Assembly: GCF_000747525.1 (NCBI RefSeq)
Contig: NZ_CP009278.1
Coordinates: 2,852,001-2,916,000, forward strand
Direction of reading: 5' to 3'
DNA: 64,000 bases
Origin: Sphingobacterium sp. ML3W
Lineage (GTDB): Bacteria > Bacteroidota > Bacteroidia > Sphingobacteriales > Sphingobacteriaceae
Positions 15,390 through 24,319 of this stretch are shown here, in pieces. Position 1 is the stretch's first letter. Every line of letters begins with the position of its first letter. The notes below the pieces were generated by a model. The model had not been told where the DNA came from and did no database searches. It saw only the letters and a list, made by a program, of their open reading frames with translations. Made by a program: the position numbers and the translations under genes.

Positions 15390-17555
15390 ATGAAGTTATT
15401 GAATACAAAGTCATGGAGTCTACTCCTACTTTTAGCAACTACTGCTCCTACTCTACATGCTAAATCGCCTGATGAAGGTATGTTCCCATTAAGTGAACTC
15501 AATAGAGCAGGATTAAAGAAGGCAGGTCTAAAAATTAATGAGAAAGACATATATAATCCTGGCAAAGTTGGTCTAGTAGATGCGTTGGTGCAAGTAAGTG
15601 GTTGCACAGGTTCATTCGTGTCACCCACAGGTCTGATCATTACCAATCATCATTGTGCATTCTCTGCTGTCCAATTAGCAAGTACGCCAATCAATAATTA
15701 TTTAAAAAATGGTTTCGTCGCACAATCTCATGAACAAGAAATCGAAGCCAGAGGCCTAACCATTCGTATTACAGATTCTTATGAAGATGTTTCTGACAAG
15801 ATATTGGCTGCAGTTGCCCATGTAACTGACCCCTCTGAAAGAATAAATACCATTAAGAAAAAACAACAAGAACTCGTTGCTCAAGCACAGAAACAAGACC
15901 CGACTATTAAAGCTGAGGTATCGGAAATGTTTATTGGCAAAACATATGTCCTGTTTCGCTACAAGACCATAGAAGATGTGAGATTAGTTTATATCCCTCG
16001 TCAAAATATCGGTGAATTTGGTGGCGAATCGGATAATTGGGTCTGGCCTAGACATACAGGAGATTACTCTTTCTTACGTGCATATGTCGGAAAAGATGGT
16101 GCTTCTGCCAAATACTCAAAAGATAATATCCCATATCAACCAAAGAAATTTCTAAAGGTAAATCCTAAGGGAGTCAATGAGAATGATTTTGTATTTATTT
16201 TAGGTTATCCAGGACGCACATTCAGACACCGTCCTGCCCAGTATATTGAATACCAGCAGAACTTTCTCCTACCCTATGTTTCCCATTTATACGAATTTCA
16301 AAATGACCGCATGTTTGAAGCTGGTAAAACAGATAATGATGCCGCATTGTACCTAGCTACCCGTATTAAAAGAAATGCGAACGTATTGAAAAATTATAAA
16401 GGCAAATTAAAGGGTTTGCGTAATATAGATTTAATCGATACCAAGAAAAAGGAAGATCAAGCGCTACGAGCATTTATTAATGAAAAACCAGTATTAAAAA
16501 CCAAATATGGCACCTTAATGAATGATATTGATGACCTATATAGTCTAATCAATCAAGATGCATATAAGGAAATGTGGATGAATAACATTTACACAAGCAC
16601 AAGCTTGATGCGTGTAGCGAGAGAAATAAACTCCTTTAAAGCAGCTATGCAACAGCAAGGTAACCTGCAAAAGCAAAATGCATTTTTCAAGGAAAATATC
16701 AATAACTTAAAAACTGCTTTGAAGGGAATCTATGAAAGCTACAGTCTATATGCCGATCAACGTATTTTCGGAAAAATGCTGGCAGATGCTCATGCTTTCC
16801 AAGGTAATAATCAGATTGAAACCATTAAAAATTTAAAATTCCAAGATAATAATTTGATAGGTGCTTATGGTGCTGATTTGATTAAAGCTTCTAAGCTGAA
16901 TAATAGTGCTGAAGTATACGACAGTTTACTATCCAGCCCCAGCACGCTATTAGCTTATACTGATGAACTACTCAATTTCCAATCTACACTGGAATTAGAC
17001 ATCCAACAATTTGCATCGGAGCAGAAAAGAAGAGATGGTGTTTTAAACAAATTAATGGGTGATTATGTTGCCGTTAAAGAACAATATCAAACCAAAAATT
17101 TTATCCCAGATGCAAATTCAACATTAAGATTAACATTCGGAAATATAAAAGGTTACTCTCCAGTAGATGCAACTTACATGAAACCTTTTACAACAGTTGC
17201 TGGTATTCTGCAAAAAGGAAATCTCGATGAAGCTGACTTTGAATATCCTGCAGAGATTAAAACAGCTTGGGAAGCGAAGAATTTTGGTCCTTATGTTAAA
17301 AAAGAATTGAATGATGTCCCCGTCAATATGCTATATAATATGGATACCACTGGTGGCAATTCAGGTTCTCCAATTATGAATGCCTATGGAGAATTGATTG
17401 GTGTTAATTTTGACCGTTCGTACGACGCTACTATCAATGATTTTGCATGGAACGATAGCTACAGTCGTTCTATTGGTGTAGATATCCGCTATGTACTGTG
17501 GGTAGCTGACAAAATCGACAATGCTCAATTTATATTAAAAGAAATGGGTATTTAG
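15390..17555 (+). CDS. S46 family dipeptidyl-peptidase, DPP11-like
   Basis: Secreted serine exopeptidase of 721 aa that takes dipeptides from the N-terminus of oligopeptides in the periplasm. Signal peptide MKLLNTKSWSLLLLLATTAPTLHA. The catalytic His is in TGLIITNHHCAF (about 88) and the Ser in TTGGNSGSPIMN (658). Residue 676, 18 after the Ser in VNFDRSYD, is Arg. In the Porphyromonas enzymes this position is Arg673 in DPP11 (cuts after Asp/Glu) and Gly in DPP7 (hydrophobic), so acidic specificity is predicted. A -7 element TATCTTTG lies at 15337-15344. A strong terminator follows. Confidence 0.93.
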   Translation: MKLLNTKSWSLLLLLATTAPTLHAKSPDEGMFPLSELNRAGLKKAGLKINEKDIYNPGKVGLVDALVQVSGCTGSFVSPTGLIITNHHCAFSAVQLASTPINNYLKNGFVAQSHEQEIEARGLTIRITDSYEDVSDKILAAVAHVTDPSERINTIKKKQQELVAQAQKQDPTIKAEVSEMFIGKTYVLFRYKTIEDVRLVYIPRQNIGEFGGESDNWVWPRHTGDYSFLRAYVGKDGASAKYSKDNIPYQPKKFLKVNPKGVNENDFVFILGYPGRTFRHRPAQYIEYQQNFLLPYVSHLYEFQNDRMFEAGKTDNDAALYLATRIKRNANVLKNYKGKLKGLRNIDLIDTKKKEDQALRAFINEKPVLKTKYGTLMNDIDDLYSLINQDAYKEMWMNNIYTSTSLMRVAREINSFKAAMQQQGNLQKQNAFFKENINNLKTALKGIYESYSLYADQRIFGKMLADAHAFQGNNQIETIKNLKFQDNNLIGAYGADLIKASKLNNSAEVYDSLLSSPSTLLAYTDELLNFQSTLELDIQQFASEQKRRDGVLNKLMGDYVAVKEQYQTKNFIPDANSTLRLTFGNIKGYSPVDATYMKPFTTVAGILQKGNLDEADFEYPAEIKTAWEAKNFGPYVKKELNDVPVNMLYNMDTTGGNSGSPIMNAYGELIGVNFDRSYDATINDFAWNDSYSRSIGVDIRYVLWVADKIDNAQFILKEMGI

Positions 17556-17578
17556 AAGATAAATCATGATTTTTATAG

Positions 17579-17611
17579 AATAGGCTTATCGAATCAACCG
17601 ATAAGCCTATT
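17579..17611 (+). terminator. Terminator of the S46 peptidase gene
   Basis: Thirteen-bp perfect stem AATAGGCTTATCG / CGATAAGCCTATT with a 7-base loop, followed by TTATTATAA, 24 bases after the stop codon. Confidence 0.88.
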
Positions 17612-17742
17612 TTATTATAAGGCTATATGAAAGGTTAATATTAGCTCTAGAGATCATATTTTTTATGTATTTAATCTTCCAAAGCATACAAATCGATAGG
17701 TATAATCGATCTCTTTTCTAATCCATTTGTTTAGGTTACACG

Positions 17743-20349
17743 CTAAAACCTAAGACCTAAACTTAGATAAGGCCGAAACCCTTCATTAGAAAATCCGCCC
17801 ACAGCTTGAATTACTAAAAGATCAGCTGGCATAAAATAGAATCCACCGCCATATCCGTTGTGCCAGCGACTGGAAGATTCATCTGCTATCCAAACTCGAC
17901 CTATATCATGAAAACCGATCAAGCCAACCGTACCAGGAACCAGATAAGAGTCGAAACTTAACACTTTAAGTCGTAATTCAAGATTGTTGAAAAGCATTGT
18001 GTTCCCGGAAAATCGTTTTGAGTTAAATCCTCGCAAACTATTTTCCCCACCCAATTGGGCATATTGAAAAAGTAATGGATCACCAATCAATGTTTCAAAA
18101 CCTGTCCGATTGGCGAGTGTTAGTCTGTCTCCTTTATCAGTTTTGTAAAAGCTAAATATAGATTTTATTCTCAAATATTGGTTATCTGAGGTCTTCAATT
18201 GAGTTTTTGCTTCGATTAAATTATACCAAAAGACACCTTCTTTTGCATTATCTTTTTGATCACGGCTATCATATTGCAGTGATCCTAAAATTCCCGTGTA
18301 GAAAAATTTACCAAAAACTGGTGTACTTGGATTCTCTAATGCGTACTTTTCAAAATAATGACCTTTATTGTCTCCCTCATCGCTGAAGATAAGCTCGGAA
18401 GAAGACCCTGTCTTCCAGTTCCAATATTGACCAAAGTCCCTTTTTAACAAAAAATTGGCATAAACGATATCATAGCGATTTCGATAATACTGAATACCAC
18501 GACTTTTACGATGCTCATATTTCGTGTTATTTCCCAAGCCGAAGAAGTTTTCCTGATTTTTTGGACCATCGGATTCCAATTCGATCAAGAAATCATTTTT
18601 ATTCAATACCGACTTAAAATCAGCATTATACTTAAAACTAAAGGATTGACGCCCTGTCGCATAATGTCCCCAGAACTCCTGTTTAAAAGCATATGGTTCT
18701 TTTCTAAAACCTTGCTTCTCTATTACATAGCCCGCTCCCAATAAAAGGCCTTTATCTACCCCATATTGTAAGGAAGCTAAAATCCCTGTACGATCATATT
18801 TGAAACTATTACGATCATATTGATGGACCAAACTATCATTTGATAACTTCAATCTTAGAGAAGTAGTACCCGTAAATATATTTTGGTCAATATTATCATC
18901 GTAGATATATACCTGTTTACCATTTTCAAACGTGGAATCTACTTGATAGGTATCTGTTCCTTTGCCACCTATAACCCTGAGTTTTATTGGAGATTTATTA
19001 TTCCCATCTAATTGATATACGTCAGTCCCTGCAATCCCATAGATCCTCAACTCTTTGGTTTCATCCGGGTAAAATGTTCTTTTCACCAATTTTCTACCTA
19101 CTGAGCCGTCTTTTTTCTTATTCCTAATTTCTAACGCTATGGCACCGTCTTTCTTATATTTAAGATAGAAGAATTCATTTTTAGCTGAAGTGGCTATATC
19201 GACATTCTTAGCCAAACTCGCATAATACGTCAAGGCTGTCTCCATTAAGTTGTTTCTCCTTGCACGAATGTGGCCTTTCAATTGCTCTCCACTCAATCGA
19301 ACTATCGTGTCAGGCATTTGTGCTATCGCCACTTCGATCAATGAATCTGTAACAACCTTTTGTACGTAGCTGATTTCCTCTTTCCAATCCTCTCTATCCA
19401 GTTGATTTAAAAAATAACGATCAAAGTGTCTTTCATTGAAGTTCCATTGATCGATATGACGGATATGATCTCCAAAAGGTTGCAAATGTGCTTTCAACCA
19501 TTGCTTTGATAATAAGATTGGGAATACTCCTGAAGTCTTGTAATAAACTTTATCCCGATCTCTAGGAACAGGATCATAAATCTTTTTATCTTCAATCTTT
19601 TGCACATCCCAGCGCCAATTATCCTCGTGCCGATCCCAATCTCCCAGAATAAAATCCAATAGTCGAGCACGCAAAGTCAATCGCTGATTTACTTGAATAT
19701 CATTATCCTCTTCCAGCTTCCGTTGTGCTTTGAGTGTATTATCGGTCTTAGCATCCTCATCTTCTAACGGCACTCTAGGCTCGAACATATAAGCTCTATT
19801 TTTAAAGAGTTCACGATATTCACCTAATCCTGGATCATCCCCTACAAATACCAGAGAAGGGCTCGCATGCGGTATTTGCAAAGCACGATTAAATGTTGGT
19901 ACTGTTAGTGCACCATAAGGATGTGCAATCGAAATTTGATCCTGTACAATATCTTTTGCGATGGTATTTCTTAAATTTTCTGGAAGGCTCCGTTCCGGAA
20001 ACTTATTTATCGAACGCAGTACCCATTCTCGACCGCTGCTATCTTTTAATCTTAAGGATTGCGTCTGCATGCCGCCACCTAATTTTACAATGGTAAGACC
20101 TCCAAATTCTTTCTGAAGATTCATCACCCGCATTTTAACAGGTGTATTATACAGTTCCCGATAAGAATCTCCCAACCAAAAGCGATGGAGTTTGCTCACC
20201 TGATTATAGGTAGGATCGATCACTGTAAAAACCGAATCCACTTCTGATCTTTCCGGAGATTGCGCAAATGTTACTACAGGTAATGATATTAAAGAGGAAA
20301 TAGCAATATAATATGCCTGCTTTTTCAGCTGAAATTTACAACGGTTCAT
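17743..20349 (-). CDS. Outer-membrane protein: kinase-like domain fused to an Omp85-type barrel
   Basis: 868 aa with a signal peptide (to about 29). The C-terminal third (about 520-868) reads as a beta-barrel of the bacterial surface antigen/Omp85 type: alternating strands, the lid-loop motif GGENSLRGFNSKRF, GFHDIGRVW and a terminal aromatic (LGLRF). Residues about 85-300 look like a HipA/CotH/Fam20-type kinase fold: Gly-rich loop VKLGGGMQTQSLRL (88-101), a possible Lys in WVLRSINKF, catalytic-loop-like GDWDRHEDN (236-244) and PRDRDKVYYK (262-271) as the metal-binding site. Between them, GTDVYQLDG and GGKGTDTYQVD (441-471) resemble RTX calcium turns. No POTRA repeats are evident. The function is not known to me. 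Confidence 0.75.
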   Translation of the reverse strand: MNRCKFQLKKQAYYIAISSLISLPVVTFAQSPERSEVDSVFTVIDPTYNQVSKLHRFWLGDSYRELYNTPVKMRVMNLQKEFGGLTIVKLGGGMQTQSLRLKDSSGREWVLRSINKFPERSLPENLRNTIAKDIVQDQISIAHPYGALTVPTFNRALQIPHASPSLVFVGDDPGLGEYRELFKNRAYMFEPRVPLEDEDAKTDNTLKAQRKLEEDNDIQVNQRLTLRARLLDFILGDWDRHEDNWRWDVQKIEDKKIYDPVPRDRDKVYYKTSGVFPILLSKQWLKAHLQPFGDHIRHIDQWNFNERHFDRYFLNQLDREDWKEEISYVQKVVTDSLIEVAIAQMPDTIVRLSGEQLKGHIRARRNNLMETALTYYASLAKNVDIATSAKNEFFYLKYKKDGAIALEIRNKKKDGSVGRKLVKRTFYPDETKELRIYGIAGTDVYQLDGNNKSPIKLRVIGGKGTDTYQVDSTFENGKQVYIYDDNIDQNIFTGTTSLRLKLSNDSLVHQYDRNSFKYDRTGILASLQYGVDKGLLLGAGYVIEKQGFRKEPYAFKQEFWGHYATGRQSFSFKYNADFKSVLNKNDFLIELESDGPKNQENFFGLGNNTKYEHRKSRGIQYYRNRYDIVYANFLLKRDFGQYWNWKTGSSSELIFSDEGDNKGHYFEKYALENPSTPVFGKFFYTGILGSLQYDSRDQKDNAKEGVFWYNLIEAKTQLKTSDNQYLRIKSIFSFYKTDKGDRLTLANRTGFETLIGDPLLFQYAQLGGENSLRGFNSKRFSGNTMLFNNLELRLKVLSFDSYLVPGTVGLIGFHDIGRVWIADESSSRWHNGYGGGFYFMPADLLVIQAVGGFSNEGFRPYLSLGLRF

Positions 20350-20541
20350 GTGATATTAATTAATACAAGATCAATTCTAAATCGAAAATACAGTAAAATA
20401 TTCAGTTATATATGTAATTCCCATAGAAGACCATAACAACGACTATTTTTAATCCAACAACAGGCTTTTGGAAATATTGTTTGCAATAGCCGATACGTCA
20501 CTCTTCCTTAAAATAGATTTGAAACTATACTCATTCCCTAA

Positions 20542-20576
20542 TAAAAGAAGGTTTGACAAAATCAAACCTTCTTTTA
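20542..20576 (-). terminator. Terminator of the DEAD-box helicase gene
   Basis: Perfect 15-bp stem TAAAAGAAGGTTTGA / TCAAACCTTCTTTTA with a 5-base loop. It begins immediately after the stop codon (20577-20579), so on the minus strand the stop runs straight into the hairpin. Confidence 0.88.
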
Positions 20577-21812
20577 TTAATCTTTATTCACGACAACGTC
20601 TTTCTTGACAAATTTCTTGAATTTTTTCTTCTTCACACTCTTCTTTTTATGCTCTGTAAAACGCGTTGGATCATAAACTGGTCCTTCAGAGAAACCCGAT
20701 GGTAAAGTAATCCTTTCAATACTTGAACCAATCAACTGTTCAATCTTGGCGAAACGCTGTTGATCTTTCTGATTGACAAATGTAATAGCGGTGCCAGTAG
20801 TAGCTGCACGTGCAGTACGTCCAACTCGGTGAATATAATCTTCAGGATCAGGAGGAACATCATAATTAATGACTAAACTAATTCCCACGATATCAATCCC
20901 TCTAGAGATAACATCCGTACCTATTAAAACATTTATTCGCCTTGCTTTGAAACGACTCATTACATCTTCACGCTGCGCCTGTTCCAAATCCGAATGGAAA
21001 GCTTCTGCTGCAATTCCATTCTTATGCAATTCACTCGTCAATCGTTTTACAATATCTTTTTTAGAAGCAAAAATAATTGTACTTGTAAACATAGGGTTCT
21101 TCAAAATATCCTGGATCAAAGCAATTTTTTGATCATCGTATACCATATATACCTGTTGGCTGATACCTTCAGAAGGTTTTGATAAAGCAATATTTATCTC
21201 AGTAGGATCATGTAAAATATTTTTTGCTAAAGTTCTGATCTTTGGGGGCATAGTAGCCGAAAACAATAAGTTTTGTCTTTTTTCAGGAAGAAAGCTGATG
21301 ATTTTCATAATATCCTCATGAAAACCCATATCCAACATACGATCCGCTTCATCTAATATAAAATGTTTCACTTTATTAAAGTGAAGTTTTCCTGAAGCAA
21401 GGTGAGCAATCAATCGCCCCGGTGTAGCAACAATGATATTAGCTCCCTCTTTGATAGCAGTTCGCTGCTGTTCATAGTCCATGCCATTACCCCCACCATA
21501 TACCGCAATAGAAGTCGCTCCCGTAAAATAACCTAACCCCATAATTTGCTGATCAATCTGCAAGGCAAGCTCTCGGGTTGGAACTAATATTAAGGTGTTG
21601 ATATAATCAGATTGTTCTTCTGCTATCTTATGTAATACAGGTAATAAATAGGAAGCCGTCTTACCGGTACCTGTCTGCGCACACGCTATTAAATCTTTGT
21701 TATTTAGGACAACAGGAATCGCCTGTTCCTGTATAGGTGTTGCATCTTCATAACCCATGCTATCTAAGCCCTCTTCCAAAGAAGATGCTAAACCAAATTC
21801 TGTAAATTTCAA
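20577..21812 (-). CDS. DEAD-box RNA helicase, RhlE-like
   Basis: ATP-dependent RNA unwinding enzyme of 411 aa, probably acting in ribosome assembly or mRNA decay. Motifs in order: Q motif (GYEDATPIQEQAIP), I AQTGTGKT, Ia PTREL, Ib TPGR, II DEAD, III SAT, IV TIIFASKK, V GTDVISRGIDI, VI HRVGRTAR. The tail is strongly basic (KKKSVKKKKFKKFVKK), which helps general RNA binding. Single gene. Several paralogues are usual in Bacteroidota, so I give no specific symbol. Confidence 0.95.
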   Translation of the reverse strand: MKFTEFGLASSLEEGLDSMGYEDATPIQEQAIPVVLNNKDLIACAQTGTGKTASYLLPVLHKIAEEQSDYINTLILVPTRELALQIDQQIMGLGYFTGATSIAVYGGGNGMDYEQQRTAIKEGANIIVATPGRLIAHLASGKLHFNKVKHFILDEADRMLDMGFHEDIMKIISFLPEKRQNLLFSATMPPKIRTLAKNILHDPTEINIALSKPSEGISQQVYMVYDDQKIALIQDILKNPMFTSTIIFASKKDIVKRLTSELHKNGIAAEAFHSDLEQAQREDVMSRFKARRINVLIGTDVISRGIDIVGISLVINYDVPPDPEDYIHRVGRTARAATTGTAITFVNQKDQQRFAKIEQLIGSSIERITLPSGFSEGPVYDPTRFTEHKKKSVKKKKFKKFVKKDVVVNKD

Positions 21813-21997
21813 TATTTTTTATCTTTACTGTAAAAATCACGATAATGTAGGTTTTTTTTTCTTATTTATCGAATAGAAAAAATAAAAGAATCATATTTTA
21901 GACTATTTTTATTAATTAGCGGTAAGTATGCTCCAATTTTTGCCCTTTCAATCAAAAATAATGCAAGCATCATCCTGCAATATTTTGTTTTAAAAAC

Positions 21998-22049
21998 AAA
22001 AGGCCTAATACATGACATATTAGACCTTTTCAGTATAAACCTAAATTAT
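21998..22049 (-). terminator. Terminator with sRNA-like motif in the DUF2892 3' UTR
   Basis: After the stop of the DUF2892 gene (minus strand) comes the 16-nt motif ATAATTTAGGTTTATA (22034-22049), identical to that in small RNA units 2 and 3, then a hairpin (stem 21998-22009 / 22019-22030, AAAAGGTCTAAT with ATTAGGCCTTTT) and TGTTTTT. The single mismatch on the plus strand becomes a G-U pair in the minus-strand RNA, which fixes the orientation. Confidence 0.75.
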
Positions 22050-22058
22050 TAGACGTAA

Positions 22059-22358
22059 TTAATCTTTTTTCACGAAATAATGATGTTCGATAACCTCAAC
22101 ACGCTCACCTTCGTCTTCGATTGCTTTCTTTACGGCACAACGACCTGTCACGCCACGGTAGACTAGTGCCCCACCTAAAGATAAACCAGAAAGTGCGGTG
22201 AGCGGATGTTTAATTAAATAGCGAACACCTGCCCCGAGTATAAATCCACCTGCTACAACAGAAAGTATACGTTCTGAGGTTTCTATCTTGCCATTCTCAC
22301 AGTTTTCATCTATCCTACTTTTTACTTTGCTTATTACTTTATCTACTAGCGTACCCAT
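22059..22358 (-). CDS. Small DUF2892 (YgaP-like TM) membrane protein
   Basis: 99 aa. The core SERILSVVAGGFILGAG...ALSGLSLGGALVYRGVTGRCAVKKA matches the DUF2892 pattern, in which two short helices are joined by a turn and end at a conserved GxTGxC. The soluble C-terminus is acidic then His/Lys-ended (EVIEHHYFVKKD). No rhodanese domain is attached. The biochemical role is unknown; relatives often look stress-linked. It is transcribed alone, divergent from the TSUP gene. Its 3' UTR carries the small-RNA motif described separately. Confidence 0.8.
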   Translation of the reverse strand: MGTLVDKVISKVKSRIDENCENGKIETSERILSVVAGGFILGAGVRYLIKHPLTALSGLSLGGALVYRGVTGRCAVKKAIEDEGERVEVIEHHYFVKKD

Positions 22359-22464
22359 ATATATAAATTTTATAAGTTGTCCTACACTATGATAACAAAT
22401 GCACTATTATTTTGTTTTTGATTCCTAATAATTATTCCGTTCTTTGGCACACAATGTTTCAACG

Positions 22465-23253
22465 ATGGAAATTATAGGTTACTTTTTGTCTATTTTCATC
22501 GGTATCACGCTCGGATTAATCGGTGCAGGTGGTTCCATATTAACCGTACCAGTATTAGTCTACCTATTCCATGTACATCCTACACTAGCGACCTCCTACT
22601 CTCTTTTTATCGTAGGCTTCACAAGTATGATTGGTAGCTTAATCAAAACAAGAGAAAAATGCGTCGATTATGCTGCTGCTACTTATTTTGGAATTTCATC
22701 CGTCATCGTTGTGCTTATCGTTCGAAAACTCTTATTGATTCACATTCCTGAAGTCATTTTAGACATAAATGATTTCCAGCTAACAAAATCAACGCTCACT
22801 ATGATTGCGTTTGCTGTACTGATGTTAGGTTCATCCTGGAGTATGATAAAAAATAGGCCGGTACAAGCAGGTCTACATCATCCGATTAAACAACATACGA
22901 CAAAAATGGTTACTTGGGGTATTGGCATCGGATTGGTTACCGGATTTTTAGGTGCAGGAGGTGGGTTTTTGATAATCCCTGCTTTGGTGATTTTACTCCA
23001 GATGCCAATTCGCAAAGCAATTGGAACATCTCTTCTTATCATAACGATCAATTCACTTATCGGCTTTCTTGGTGATGTTGATCATGTACAAATGGACTGG
23101 ATATTTTTACTAAAATTACTTTCCATCACAATTGTGGGCGTGGCAATAGGAAATTATTTACAGAAAAAAATCGCCACGGAACAGCTAAAGCCCATTTTCG
23201 GATGGTTTATATTTATTGTCGGTATATATATTTTAATTAAAGAACTCTTTTAG
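22465..23253 (+). CDS. TSUP family transporter (TauE/SafE, sulfite or organosulfonate export)
   Basis: 262-residue inner-membrane protein with about eight helices in two inverted halves. Each half opens with the family Gly-rich motif: GITLGLIGAGGSILTVPVLVYLF and GLVTGFLGAGGGFLIIPALVILL. The family moves sulfite, sulfoacetate or related anions; the substrate here is open. I start at the ATG (MEIIGYFLSIFIG), as the frame upstream only adds a TTG start that overlaps a likely -7 element (TTCTTTG). The nuclease gene follows after 61 bases, perhaps in the same transcript. Confidence 0.9.
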   Translation: MEIIGYFLSIFIGITLGLIGAGGSILTVPVLVYLFHVHPTLATSYSLFIVGFTSMIGSLIKTREKCVDYAAATYFGISSVIVVLIVRKLLLIHIPEVILDINDFQLTKSTLTMIAFAVLMLGSSWSMIKNRPVQAGLHHPIKQHTTKMVTWGIGIGLVTGFLGAGGGFLIIPALVILLQMPIRKAIGTSLLIITINSLIGFLGDVDHVQMDWIFLLKLLSITIVGVAIGNYLQKKIATEQLKPIFGWFIFIVGIYILIKELF

Positions 23254-23314
23254 TTATTTTTAGTAAGGTTAGCATACTAATTGCACCATTAACATTTTTA
23301 ATATAAAAGATAGC

Positions 23315-24157
23315 ATGCTGGTAAAAAAATATTCAGGAGAATTAGTTCCATTTAATAGCGAAAGTTTACACCATTCATTGACTCGTTCTGGAGCCAATAA
23401 TGAGCAAGTGGAAAAAGTATACACACAGATAAAAGAAAAATTATTTGACGGGATAACAACAAGAGAACTCTACCAATTAGCATTCGAAGCCTTAAAATCA
23501 CAACGTAATTCGTATGCCGCACGATATAGCCTCAAAAAAGCTCTTCGGGAGCTTGGACCAGAAGGCTTTTATTTTGAAAAATGGATTGCACGCTTATTTC
23601 AAGAATATGGCTTTGAAAGTACCACGGGGCAAACTGTTCAAGGTCATGCTGTCACACATGAGATTGATGTGGTAGCATCAAAAGGTGATGAAATGCTCGC
23701 TATCGAATGCAAATTTCGAAATGATATTGATGCAAAGATTTCAGTAACGACTCCAATGTACTTCTTATCTCGATTTAAGGATATCAGTAACCTCAACTAT
23801 CAATTTTTTGGAAAAGATAGAACTTTCACACAAGGCTGGTTGGTCACCAACGCCTATTTGACTTCAGACTCAAAAGATTTTGGAAAGTACTATCAGGTCA
23901 ATTTTCTTTCTTGGGATTATCCAGAAGACAATAGCATCAAAAAACGAGTAGATAAAGCAGTTTTTTACCCTGTTACCTGCTTAACAACCTTGACAGATGA
24001 AGAAAAAAAGACACTACTTCAAAACCAAATCATATTAGTAAAAGATATTATCAGCAACAAGAAAGCACTACAATCACTTCAATTAGGTTCTGAAAAATTA
24101 AAACTGGTACTTGAAGAGGCTAAAGAATTGATTGACTATAAACTGGAAGATGAGTAA
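23315..24157 (+). CDS. ATP-cone domain fused to Mrr-like PD-(D/E)XK endonuclease
   Basis: 280 aa. Residues about 3-85 form an ATP-cone (LVKKYSGELVPFNSESLHHSL...YAARYSLKKAL), the nucleotide-sensing module of ribonucleotide reductases and NrdR. Residues about 86-190 carry a restriction-endonuclease fold: EKWIARLFQEYGFES, then HEIDVVASKGDEMLAIECKFRN with Asp118, Glu131 and Lys133 as the D...ExK site. The Lys-rich C-terminus (about 215-280) may be a helical DNA-binding tail. No methylase or specificity subunit is near, so it is not a classic restriction system. An ATP- or dATP-gated DNA nuclease is the plain inference. Confidence 0.82.
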   Translation: MLVKKYSGELVPFNSESLHHSLTRSGANNEQVEKVYTQIKEKLFDGITTRELYQLAFEALKSQRNSYAARYSLKKALRELGPEGFYFEKWIARLFQEYGFESTTGQTVQGHAVTHEIDVVASKGDEMLAIECKFRNDIDAKISVTTPMYFLSRFKDISNLNYQFFGKDRTFTQGWLVTNAYLTSDSKDFGKYYQVNFLSWDYPEDNSIKKRVDKAVFYPVTCLTTLTDEEKKTLLQNQIILVKDIISNKKALQSLQLGSEKLKLVLEEAKELIDYKLEDE

Positions 24158-24177
24158 GCCATGTAGTTAAACTAAAC

Positions 24178-24216
24178 CATGTTTTTCTTTTTCCGCTATG
24201 TAAAAAGAAAAACATG
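24178..24216. terminator. Inverted repeat after the ATP-cone nuclease gene
   Basis: Perfect 15-bp stem CATGTTTTTCTTTTT / AAAAAGAAAAACATG with a 9-base loop, 20 bases after the stop. It is AT-rich and lacks a T-run after the stem, so termination is likely but weak. Confidence 0.5.
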
Positions 24217-24319
24217 CTTACCTTATTAATAACGTAAGCATCAACCGCTTTAATTCGCCCAATGTTTTTTCATCTTCACACTTAACACCTTAAAAATAAT
24301 GGAAGATAATGAACGTTAA

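Noticed and set aside
17731..17750. Inverted repeat TTAGGT...ACCTAA near the Omp85-fusion stop
   Set aside because: Short and partly inside the coding end; no T-run follows.
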